The notes below the pieces were generated by a model, which saw only the letters and a list, made by a program, of their open reading frames with translations, ran no database searches and had not been told where the DNA came from. A stretch of DNA of 64,000 nucleotides from Steinernema hermaphroditum. Its lineage: Eukaryota > Nematoda > Chromadorea > Rhabditida > Steinernematidae. This document shows positions 45,144-55,600 of this stretch, in pieces. Positions within the stretch are counted from its first letter, which is position 1. The number at the start of each line of letters is the position of its first letter. The position numbers and the translations under genes were made by a program. Where the stretch lies: contig CM059624.1 in NCBI GenBank assembly GCA_030435675.1, positions 12,796,769-12,860,768 of the forward strand. The letters are read 5' to 3'.

Positions 45144-46021
45144 TTATTCTAGTGGCATGCAAGCCAGAAATCCACGATCGGTCCCATCGGTGCAGGCAAT
45201 AATCTGATTTCCTTTCTCATCGAGCCAGTCCTTGTGGAGAATCTCATGAAGAATCAAATAGTTGTTCTTAATCGCGATCTGAAAGATTTCTCCGGTAATT
45301 ATTGCATCGAACATCAACGGACCTTCTGCGACTTAAGTGCCGTGAATTCGGACGCAATGCCTTTACATCCCTCAGCCTTCACTTCTTCCAGATTGTGATG
45401 CAGAAGAGCGCGTCCCATTCCTCGATTTCCGTAATCTTCATCGACCGAAAGGGCTCCGTTTCTCAGCAATTTATTCCAGTGGGAAGGAACCTTGGACCAC
45501 AACTGAAAACAGGCATTAAAAGGAGAAAAAAGATCAATTACTTGACTATAGAGTGCATTCACGTATCTGTCGACTTCGTTTACGTTCCAGTGGCCGTAAT
45601 CTTTCGGCGTCTCCACACCGCTTGTGCCTTTCGGACGTTCCACAATGCTGCTCAAGCGGACGCCGATGATCTTGTCATGTTCGTTTCTCGCCGAGTAGGA
45701 CTGATTCGAGCCGATGTAGTTGGCGACATAATCTAAAAAACGGAAGATTAAGCGAAGTAAAGGTGAAAATGAACTTGCCTGGGAGCCATTCGACAACTTG
45801 ATGTTCCTGCAACTTCAGCGCAGCGTTTGTAGGCTCGGTGTAAATGAACGTCCTCATGAGGAAGTTGCACACGTCGCTCGAGTCCGCTGCAGTGAGCCTG
45901 ACGAAGCGCACGGGATCCGTTCTCGCGCATCTGTGCAAACGAGTGATTAGGGATGTGGCGCTCGAAGAACTCACCGCGAGAAGGAGCTGGCGGAGGAGGC
46001 TCGGAGAATGCGAGAGAGCAT
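45144..46021 (-). CDS. GNAT N-acetyltransferase, paralogue 1
   Basis: Arylalkylamine-type GNAT fold. Starts MLSRILRASSASSFSR, basic and Ser-rich, joined over a 44-nt intron to CARTDPVRFVRLTAADSSDV. Core blocks are DKIIGVRLSSIVERPKG, the acetyl-CoA loop DYGNRGMGRALLHHNLEEV (R-x-x-G-x-A pattern kept), and the C-terminal DEKGNQIIACTDGTDRGFLA. Two paralogues follow at 49416 and 51113 on the same strand with matching exon borders. Substrate unknown; amine neurotransmitter inactivation is typical for this group in invertebrates. The N terminus could be a mitochondrial presequence. Confidence 0.8.
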
Positions 46022-46489
46022 TGTCACCGAGCGATTGCCGAAATGATTCGTCAATGAATGAATGCTGCAAAGTGCAGAGCGATTGCTTTGCAGAAAGTGT
46101 ATATGTCTGCATGTTAAATACCCACTTATAAATATACTGCTAATGGAATTTTCTGTTTTCCGGTCATTAGCCTCTGTGAGCTGCTTTTTGCAGCCACGTG
46201 TAGGCGTGTCGACATGCTCCTCATGGAGAACAATCCTAGACAAATACTGTAATCTCTATCAGAAAGGACAATGAAGGACTTTTTAGAACAAACGGCATTG
46301 TGGAACAGGCTGGCATGCAAAACGCCATTAGGCGTTGAGTCCTGAGACGACGGACCCTTCTGCATACTAGCCCTGTGTGTAGGCGTTTAGGAGTGTTCTG
46401 AATGCCACAGAAACCCACTTTTTAGGTTCTGTACCTTCCAATTTGTGTCAACTTGTTTATGCTATTAATCTCCTCTGTTTTCAGCTCAA

Positions 46490-47941
46490 ATGAGGCGTAA
46501 AAACCGGTCGTCTTCTCGGAATTCATCATCGAAGCCACCCAGAAAGGTCAGTCATCCGATGTAACAGATGATTTTTTATCACATCTTGTTCAGCGTGGGC
46601 GTCCTCGTCGAGAAGAACCAGCAATCGAAGGATACGATCTGGATCAGTGCACGCACCTTCCGGACGAGCGCTTTCTGATAAGACAGGCCGACATGTTGCA
46701 CGCGGAGAAGGAGTGGGACCAGTACGTGCGATGTGTGCGCACGCTGCTGACGCCACACTTCTACCAGGTGCACCTCGGGAAGATCATCATCCGCACAAAG
46801 CGAAAGAACCGTACGTCTTTGAGACTCGCCTATCGTCTACTAAACTGTTTCAGAGCAGTTAGGTCTAGACAACGGCCTTCGGAACGCCGCCATCTGCACG
46901 CTAAGAGGCACCGCCTGGGAGAAGTTCGTGATGTGTTTGGGAGCCGTCGCCAGCCGCGAGAAGCGCTGCGTCGACGAGCTGAAAGGCACTCAGCTGCACG
47001 ACTATGCCTTCAAGCTGATGGAGGTGCTCCACGAGCAGAGGCGCTTTCACGAGATGCTCTGCGTGTGTTGCTACGCATTTCTGACTGCAACAGGAAGATC
47101 GACGTGAGTAATTAACATTTGTATGCGTCATCTACTCTACTTTACTCTCAGAGGCCGCCGTTTCCTGCTTCTTCTCTTCTACTGCTCAGTCAGAGCGGAG
47201 AGTTGGACTCTGTCCTTCGAGTATCTCTACTGGTTCCATCAGAGCGCCCTTCTCTCCAAATTCCGCTGTGGTTGGAATCGCGAACTTCTCTCCACGCGCA
47301 TCTTCAACGCGCTGAACTTTGTCTTTTGCCACTCTCGAGATGTCTCTGTCCACGATTACATCGTGGAGTTCTTTGAAGACGTTCCCGGTGACTGGATACT
47401 TCGAATGATCTCGGGGAACAAGGCGCTCATCTCGGGTGCTTATCGACATGCTCTCGGTACCACAACGCATCCATATTCCTTCTAATGTCTTTTCTTTTTA
47501 GGCGAATACCTACAAGTTTGGGAAAGCATGGAGAGGCAGAAAAGTCCGCTAGTGGGCATGCTGTTAGGAGTCACGTTTCTCAACATCGCCTGCGTGGACC
47601 AGGCCAGGAATCCAGAGAATATGGCTGTCCGAGCTCTCGCCTTCATGCGGCAGTACGAGAAACTCCGCGGAGAGTGCCAGGAGACGCTCTACAACATTGG
47701 CCGAATGTTCCACCAGATGGGCATGACTTCGATGGCGATCCACTTCTACGAACGACTTCTGAACGACTCGCAGGCGCCGAAAGTTTGGGTCGTCGACGAG
47801 GAAACCGGCGAGAAGAGAGCAGAGGTCAAGGAGCAGTACGATCTGAAGCCGCTGGCCGCTCACAACCTTTCGTTGATCTACGAGTCCTGCGGCAACTTCG
47901 GAGCAGCGCGGGCGGTGCTCGAGAAATACTGTGTTGTTTAG
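46490..47941 (+). CDS. truncated GTF3C3 paralogue with new AT-hook N terminus
   Basis: Encodes only the C-terminal part of GTF3C3. Exon 1 46490-46546 encodes a new start, MRRKNRSSSRNSSSKPPRK, spliced to exon 2 (46594) RGRPRREEPAIEG, creating PRKRGRPRR, a textbook AT-hook. Then come DLDQCTHLPDER..., the tandem TPR-like regions and the same last 100 residues as the long gene, ending EKYCVV. Five exons join in frame with 43-54-nt introns. ATG follows TGTTTTCAGCTCAA, a trans-splice acceptor. Missing: acidic N terminus and the first TPR block. Open frame despite clear divergence argues for selection. It lies between GNAT paralogues 1 and 2, in opposite orientation. Confidence 0.8.
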
Positions 47942-48008
47942 AACATTCGCCTGATATTATTGTATTATCTTGTGTATAGATATTTTACCGTATTGGGAGT
48001 GTACTGTA

Positions 48009-48929
48009 CAGGGTGTTCCATAAGTTCTGTAACGCCTCAAAATGAGCATATCTCGCCGAAAATTCAATGGATTCGCGCGGAAATTGGTATACCTATAAAA
48101 GAGAACCAGGAGAACCATAATCTAGAGCGATTGTTCGAAATCACCACTTTCACAGGAAAAAAAGGCTTCGAGAAGTTTCTTAAAATTCTTCGCCGTGGCC
48201 ACGAGCGGAGGAATCCGCCTACCGTTTTTCACGAATGAGCAGATTTTTCCGATCAAACCATTCTCAAATCAGCATAACGAGCGAGTTATCCGTGAAACAG
48301 GTTCTCCTCTATCTGTTGAGTTCAAAAACAGCCGCTTCCCACAGAAGTCCGTCAAGATATGGGCCAAAATAGAAGGGATGGGCCGAACGAAACCCGTTTT
48401 TATTGAAAAAGGTGTCAGGATTAACTCGGAAATCTATCGAGAACGGAATCTGAAGGCATAAGTGGCAAGATTCACTCAGGAACATTTCATAAACAAGAAC
48501 TAGATGCTCCAGCAGGACCGGGCCCAGGCGCATAGATCGAAATTATCCATGGAAGTCTCGAAACAGATCTGCCCAAGTTAGTGGAGCAAGGATATGTGGC
48601 CCCCCAATATCCCCGACCTGAACCCTCAAGACTATCCCATCTATGGATTCTTGGAGAATGAAGACTCGCGAATCCGGCACACTCGCTTGGACAGTCTGAA
48701 GCGATCTCTGGAGCGAGCATGGGCAACGGACTACTCGTGGCCACGACGAAAATTTTTAAGAAACTTCTTCAAGCCTTTTTTTCACTTAAAGTGGTGATTT
48801 CGAAGAATCGTTCTAGATGATTGTTCATCTGGTCCTCTTTTTTAGGTACACCAATTTTCGCGTGAATCCGTTGAATTTTCGGCGAGATATGCTCATTTTG
48901 AGGCGTTACAGAACTTATGGAACACCCTG
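48009..48929. mobile_element. mariner element, inactive
   Basis: Ends CAGGGTGTTCCATAAGTTCT and complement with flanking TA. Terminal inverted repeats run about 200 bp, longer than usual. The inside holds a broken transposase. Confidence 0.85.
48219..48797 (+). pseudogene. mariner transposase remnant (DD34D)
   Basis: Catalytic part only. First catalytic position reads FFTNEQIF (Asp to Asn), followed by RTKPVFIEKGVRINSEIYRE; after a stop and frame change the second Asp is kept (MLQQDRAQAH), and the third lies in WPPNIPDLNPQDYPIY. The helix-turn-helix N terminus is gone. Cannot be active. Confidence 0.8.
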
Positions 48930-48949
48930 TAGGATGGCGAGAAGCGCGG

Positions 48950-49380
48950 TGTGACGGGCATCCTGTGGGAATCGGTATCTTCGCAGGGATAAATTCCAGT
49001 GGAGTTGATGGGAACGATCATGTTTACTGTACATGTTTCTCTGTTTTCTCTGACTCTGGCCACCCACACCGATGCACGGCGACGGTCGCAGTTCACTGAC
49101 CTTCTTCTCCATCGACGTCTAGACCAGTTTTATAATTTTTTGTCATAGTGGTCCACAGGACCGCTAAAATAATCGACTCAGAACCGTTTGTGGTTCTGAG
49201 GCTGTCCGCTGCACGGATAGATCGCATAGCTACAGGCTTAAGTAGGCCCATCCTGTCAGTGGTTGACCTTCAGGTCGTTTCCACTAGAAGGCACCCAGCA
49301 GCATTCAGTATTATCCTTCAAGCAAAAGCTTCACGACGCCTTCCTTATCATGTTAGCACATAAATTGCTCGAGCTTCTGA
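48950..49380 (+). repeat. R1 copy 4
   Basis: Full copy with core GTGGTCCACAGGACCGCT at 49149, next to the 3' end of GNAT paralogue 2. Likely source of the block copied to 40930-41380. Confidence 0.7.
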
Positions 49381-49415
49381 ACATAAAACGGTCTTTATCG
49401 TTATATCGTTGAATC

Positions 49416-50199
49416 CTAAAGCTCCTTGATGGCAAGTATTCCACGATCGGTCCCATCGAGGCACTTAAAGACCCGATTCCCTTGCTCGTCGACCCAGTCT
49501 TCGTGGAGGATTTCGTAGGCCGCTCTGTATCCAAGCTTCTTAACAAACAGCTAAAGAGAAACATCACATTCATCTTCGAAGCAGGCATACCTGCTGAGAT
49601 TTGTAGGCGGTCGCCTGAGTCACAATTCCTTGACATCCAAGCTCCCTTGCTTCTTCAAGCCTGTGACTGAGAAGCGTTTTCGCTATACCCCGATTACTGT
49701 AATCGCTGTGGACCGATAAAATCGATATACACATGACAGTGTGCCAATGGAGAGGGACATTTTGCCAAATCTTTGAATGTACTTGAACTTTGAGATCGAG
49801 TATCTATTACCTGGCTTTCGATGTGATCGACAAATTTTAAAATAGCGTTTGCCTTCCAGTTACCGTACTCTGGAAGTGGAGGCTTTATCAGATCTCCTTC
49901 TGGGCGCCGCAATATGCCAGCCAGGCGGACGCCGACGATTTGATTTTCAGCATTCTTCACGGCGTAGGAGAGGGGAGAGCTGAGACAAAAGGAGACAATA
50001 TCTAAAGACACACTGGACAGCCCTTCTAAAGATCATTACCTTCGAAAAGCGGGGTTGCCTCTTCGGCCGTGTTCCCAACTGCAGAATTCAGAGGTTCACT
50101 TCTCAAAAAGTCAAGCAGCAAGAATTTCACGACCTCAGAGGAGTCTTTTTCCGTGAGATTCTCGACAGACAAGGATTCGTCGTGGTTGTGAGCAGCCAT
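49416..50199 (-). CDS. GNAT N-acetyltransferase, paralogue 2
   Basis: Starts MAAHNHDESLSVENLTEKD after a TTTTTAG acceptor 6 nt upstream. Core: NQIVGVRLAGILRRPEGD, VPLHWHTVMCISILSVHSDY, then the acetyl-CoA loop NRGIAKTLLSHRLEEARELG, where the family pattern R-x-x-G-x-G/A reads R-x-x-A-x-T (with paralogues 1 and 3 keeping G). Ends DEQGNRVFKCLDGTDRGILA. The changed loop may weaken cofactor binding. Exons match the paralogues. A fragment of its 3' end is copied at 40930. Confidence 0.78.
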
Positions 50200-50232
50200 T
50201 ATGTCCTAAAAATCTATATCGATCAATAGGTC

Positions 50233-50550
50233 TTACATATACGAGCTAAGTACTTCTGAGGCGATCTGATGCAAGGAACGTTTCAGACACCAGCCGACAT
50301 TTGAAGGTCGTTGCTCATCTGCCCTTTTATCATTGCAACTGAAGTGCACTTGTAGATTGAACTGTGGGTGGAGAACGCGATCGAAATGGACGAGGAAGGT
50401 CGAGAATTCGGGCGATGTCAACTTAAAACGCGTGAAATAGATACCTTGTGCACCTTGAATGGCTCGAGGTTGAGCATCGCAAATTATGACAAATACACTT
50501 TTGTACTTTTTAGTGCAGATGCGCAATGAAAGGAGAAGAACGGTAACCAT
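50233..50550 (-). CDS. putative small protein, 105 residues
   Basis: Open frame between GNAT paralogues 2 and 3 on their strand. Begins MVTVLLLSLRIC, weakly hydrophobic, and contains two later cysteines (HFSCNDKRA, VGWCLKRSL). Composition is protein-like but no family is recognised and no splice or start signal confirms it. Confidence 0.3.
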   Translation of the reverse strand: MVTVLLLSLRICTKKYKSVFVIICDAQPRAIQGAQGIYFTRFKLTSPEFSTFLVHFDRVLHPQFNLQVHFSCNDKRADEQRPSNVGWCLKRSLHQIASEVLSSYM

Positions 50551-50755
50551 GTTAAAGACGAAATGACCTATAATGACCTTTTGATGACGTTTAACTCAAA
50601 AATATAGACCCTCTGCCTTCAAGGGCATTTAGAATTCAGCTTCCTAGGTGCTCTTAGGAATTATGACGGCAATAAAGATAGAGATATTTCTTTCTCAAAT
50701 TATTCTTCAGCATCAGCATTGAACAGGTTAGAGGTTCCACATGTCGTTCCATAGT

Positions 50756-51069
50756 GCTACGACAGAGAAGAGAAACGCAAGCACTCAATCATCGCCGTTC
50801 TGGTCGTGTCCGTAGCCTTCCGCAGTTTCGTATTCCTGCCCTATTCAGTAGAAAGTGGAGCTATATCACTGGAAGCGCGACTCCATGAGGACCGGGCAAA
50901 GAAGTTTATCAACTCTATTTCGCAAATTGACGTTGTAATACGGCCGGATCGCTTTTACGAAGTTCAACAGATGTCACGTTCGTTTGGGATCACGAATCCG
51001 ACTCCGAAAGCGAGCCAGCCCACCCATGAGGAATACTTATTTATCAAACAAAATAACACCCTGGAATAG
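50756..51069 (+). CDS. putative exon of a small membrane protein
   Basis: Opens after a CCATAG acceptor: DREEKRKHSIIAVLVVSVAF and onward, a possible membrane segment, then a charged C-terminal part with SLEARLHEDRAKKFINSISQ, stop at 51069. No upstream exon with a start was identified. Family unknown. Confidence 0.3.
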
Positions 51070-51112
51070 CCCAAATGAGGTTAAAACACAACACAAATAA
51101 ACAAGAAACATT

Positions 51113-52670
51113 TCACAAAGATCGACAGGCAATAATCGATCGATCGGTGCCATCCTTACACGTGAAAATCGGGTTCCCCTTCTTGTCCAGCCAGTCTTTG
51201 TAGAGGAGTTCGTAGAGCTTGTGATAGCCGAGTCTGTTTAGGAACAGCTGCAACAGCATACAGAATTACCCAACCGGTTAGCTGGGCCACCCTACTTGTT
51301 GTGACTTTAAAGCGCTAAGCTCAGTGACGATTCCTTGGCATCCCAGGTCCTTGACCTCCTGCATATTGTGATCGGCTAGAGCCTTGCCGATTCCCCGACG
51401 AGCGTAGGCCTTGTCCACGGATAGAATTCCGAAGTACATGACCTGGTTCCACGTGGAGGGGATGTAGTCCCACATCTGAAGCACTCATGGCATGCTGAAT
51501 CGCACAGAAAGTCGGCTCACTTTGCTTTCCACTTTAGAGATGAACTTAAAGATTTCGGCGAGTTTCCAGTTTTTCGGAGGAGGTTCCACGGGATTCTCGC
51601 CGTTTCTTGGACGATGAAGGACGCTGCACAGCCTCATGCCTACGATTTGGTCGAGTTCGTTCTTCATACCGTAGGATATGGGGTGTTCCAAGTAGCTGGC
51701 AATGATGTCTGAAATGTTAGGTCATTTCAGTGAATTTTGCCTTAGAAAATTTATAGGTTTCAGGTAAAGTATAGAGCAAGTAAATGGGAGATTTGCATCC
51801 TAAACGCGTGTGTCTTGAATGACAAATCCGATGCTCCTTTTTCTGAATCTTTCTTAATGATGACGAAATCCAGAAGTGGCGACAAACAGACGTAAACGAC
51901 ACGAATCCAAAAGGAAAAAAAGCGAGAGGTGCCGTCATCTGTTCGTTTAGCGAGCTATGATAGAGTAATACTCGCTCAGGCCCACCAATAGACGGCCCTC
52001 TCTGTGACTCCCTACTGTTCCAGGACACGTGCTCCAAGAGGGAAGGACCCAAAAAGCATAGGCAGGATGCGCACGTGTGTCTTTTGTCACTGGGTAAAAG
52101 GTCAATTCGTGCGTGATCGAATTGTGCACAGGAGTTAAAGAAGAATCTAGCGCCTTCGGAGTGGACTTTAGATTTTAGAGTTTTCAAGGACCTACACTAG
52201 GTTTTGTCGTTGATTGTCCCAGATTTGTTTATCGCAAATCTTCTCGACTCGATTGCCATGAGCCCTTTTGAGTAAGGGGGGTAGAAAAGGAGGCTTACAG
52301 AATGGCCACATCCCATAATTTACACAGTTGCACTTACCCTTGAGACACATCCACCAAAGAGATATTCCTGACGCAAGTGTTTGACCCCTCATGTATTAAG
52401 TAATGGTTTTACATTTGAATAGAAAACTAAAAAAATCGGTTTCTGTGAAAGCTGCATAAGCTGACGACGATTTGACCTTCTATGCGAAACGAAGCGCTTA
52501 CCATGGAAGTCGTCGGTCTCTTCCAGCTTCAGATCAAGCGCTTGATTGAGGGACTCCGTGTAGAGAAAATCTTTGCACATAAAGTTGTAAACGGCACTGT
52601 GGTCATCTTTGGTCAGCCGGACGATTCGAAGATCTTCGCGTGGTTTCGCAGCCACCGACCTAAATCGCAC
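51113..52670 (-). CDS. GNAT N-acetyltransferase, paralogue 3
   Basis: First recognisable exon 52502-52670 (DLRIVRLTKDDHSAVYNFM), then a 792-nt intron (51710-52501), then exons with HPISYGMKNELDQIVGMRL, the acetyl-CoA loop YARRGIGKALADHNMQEVKD (pattern intact) and CKDGTDRSIIACRSL. The start is uncertain: no ATG opens the frame, which begins near an ATTTAG acceptor at about 52657, so a short leader exon upstream is likely. Same exon borders as paralogues 1 and 2. Confidence 0.75.
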
Positions 52671-55600
52671 CCATCAAGTACTGCAGACTCTTTTTTCTTT
52701 GAAGTTACCCAGTTAGATGGCGGAACGAAAGAAGAGAGCACTTTGGGAAACGTGTCAGCAACATCTCACTTAGCGTCGAATGAGGAAGTAACCATCTTTC
52801 GCCGCGCATAGGTAATGTGTCCGTCACAAACGAACGCCCCCGTCGCAGGTCGTAAAAATGCCCGTTTGTGGTGCCGAAAAAGAAAGTGCAGCGGTCATTG
52901 ACATTCAAAATTGTTTTTTGTGCAAACAAGCCGAGTTGTGGAAGGACAGAGACAGGCGCATAGCATAATAGAAGCCATTCCTCTCACGATTCTGGCTTTT
53001 TCGGTCGTTTAGAATAGAGGTGTTAGGCATTGGCCGTAGTTTTCTGACAAGCGTTGCAAGCCCTTTTTGAGCTTTTATGTGTTCGATAGGTAATGTAAAT
53101 CAAACGGTCAAAAAAAAAGAATACAAAGAAAATTTTATAGAGAAAATTTAACGTTGGTCCCACAACGACCTATACCCTCCTGAATCCCCTTTCCAAATGA
53201 AAAGCAACTTTCAGTGGAGTACCAAAGAACGGGAAAGCCATGAGTGAACCTCTGAAAACAAGTTCGACAGACACAGACAGATGTCCTCTAAAAGATCAAA
53301 TTCTCAGGCCCAATCAAAACAGAAAGTAGGCGATCAGGAGGCTTTATTACGGTCGGACACAATTTTTTGAGATCGTGTGATCCTAGTCACAAGCACTTTA
53401 TAGTTTAAACTCGACTTCGCCGACGTCAAAATAAAGGTGTTTTGCACTATAGACGATCATCGCAGAGACGAGCACTAATCATTGAAAATCAACGGATTGG
53501 TCTGTTTTCAGTCCTTATCAGTACACATTCTCCATGTTCTCTGCCCTAACAAACTAGGAAAACTTCTGAAGTGTTCATCTCAGATCGGCACTCAAATTTG
53601 GCACACAATTACACTAGTGAACATTGCGAATAAGGGGTCTCCAACTCTGATCAACAAGCCGGTAAAAGCAGATGGTAGATGAACCATATAGACAACGCAT
53701 TTTCAGCCGAAAATTATGCCGAGGGAACGACCACTACGACAGGAGTTACCAACGCTCAGATTCATGTAATTTTTAAGGCGGGTTTACACGTTCATGTGCG
53801 TATCAGCAAACGGGATTTTGCTGTTGCCCTTCACACATGTAGGCGTACTTATGTGTCAGTTCAGTGGGTTAAAACTGCACTAGTACATAGTGCCTGTGGT
53901 TCAGGGTGGTAACCGTGACTGTAGTTGCGGCTGTCTCATTTCAGATTGATCCCACAATTCCATTTTATGTTTAATTTGACAAATATACGAAATGAAATCA
54001 AAGGCAAGAGTAAGGCTACAGAGTCCTCTGTAGTTAAGTGAATGGTTTCTTAACACTGAGACTTAACACTATCCTTCCTTTACACGTACCCATCTACAAG
54101 AAGGTAATGTAGTCGCTACGCGCCCTGTTCGCTCTTCCGTCGTCTAGCTTTTGTTGACAACGCATGCGGATAACACAGATTGCAGACAGATCAAACAAGA
54201 CCAAAACAATCCATTAATTTCTCCAACATTGCTTCCGCTACAGAACAACAACGTTCAGATGCACAACAACCGAGCTAGAGCAGCAGGGACATAGAACAGC
54301 TGCCGCGTTGTAAGAAATGGAGTTCATTCATGTTTATAGCGGAGCACGCGATGGACTCACGCAAACGCCAACTCTGTGGACCCTGGATGATGCGTATCCG
54401 GCAGAAGACAACGGATCGGGGTAGAACTGGGGACCTCGCTTGCCATCGATCAAGGGTTGCGATTTAACAAATTCGCGACCGGTTAAGGTGTCCCTGGTCC
54501 CAAGTGCTACAATTCTAGAAGGTCGAAGTCGAACCTCCGGAGTGGCGAATGGTCTTTGTGGGGAACCTACCCACGTCCGTTTTCTCCGAACTTTTTGAGA
54601 TGTGAGTCAAGTGTCACGTAATGCTTCATGCACCGAGAAGACATCCCATTCGTCTGATCTTCAATTGAGCGCCGGACCATGGAATTTCATTTTACACTGA
54701 ACTTACATTACCACTGGCCTATTGGCTATATAGCTCACGCAGTTGGGATCACTACATCCCAGAAATGCGTCACTATTTCGATAATTGCTCTAAATCGCTG
54801 CCAAATTCTGAACTTTCGTCGATCGTGGAGTACAGAGTTATCCGATGGATATAAAGATGATCAAAGACAATCAATATCGTCCCCTCTTCCCATAAAGCTA
54901 TGGCTCCCTCTTTCCCTAGCGTTTCTTCTCGAAGAACGCATTTTCAAATCACCACAAAAATGTACTACACACAACAACCTAGACCGTTGGTCTTGAATTG
55001 AACACCAAGCGTGACACGCCAACGCAAAAAGCACGAGATCCCGGGTACGGTGGACTGAATCTTTTGAAAGAGCGTCAGGTGTCCTACGTTGAGCTTTCTA
55101 TGGACTTTCAACCGATCTCATGGTTTTCAATGGAGTGGGTCAGGTGACTTGATGTTTCAATGGTGATCTGAACTCCCACTCATGTGAAGTTTAGGACGTC
55201 ATCGAGCGCCACACATTCCTCATTTTTATTATCAAATGTCGTTTTCTTCGAGAAGGATGGGTTAAACAATAGGATCAAAGCACAAAGGCTGATTTAAAGA
55301 GGTCTACGCGACATAAGATAGTGAGTTTTTCGATTTTTCAGAGGGAATTGGGACACCCGGAAGTCGTAGTCCAACCGCGGCTGACAAGAAGATGTCCGAC
55401 GCTAGGAATCCGGCTGCGCAAGAAGGTCGTTGACGTCGACGCTCTGAGGACACTACCACCGGCGAAGACGGCTGATTTAAAGAGGTCTACGTCGAGCTTC
55501 CGGACAACGAACCCATTTCTCTAGAGAAAGTGCGAACTCCAAAGCCTTTGTGCCCCAATCGTCCCAAAAATTAGAAGCTCCACGCCGTTTTTGAAGGTTT

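Noticed and set aside
54418..54510. tRNA-like sequence on the minus strand
   Set aside because: Only fragments of A and B box similarity; no fold.
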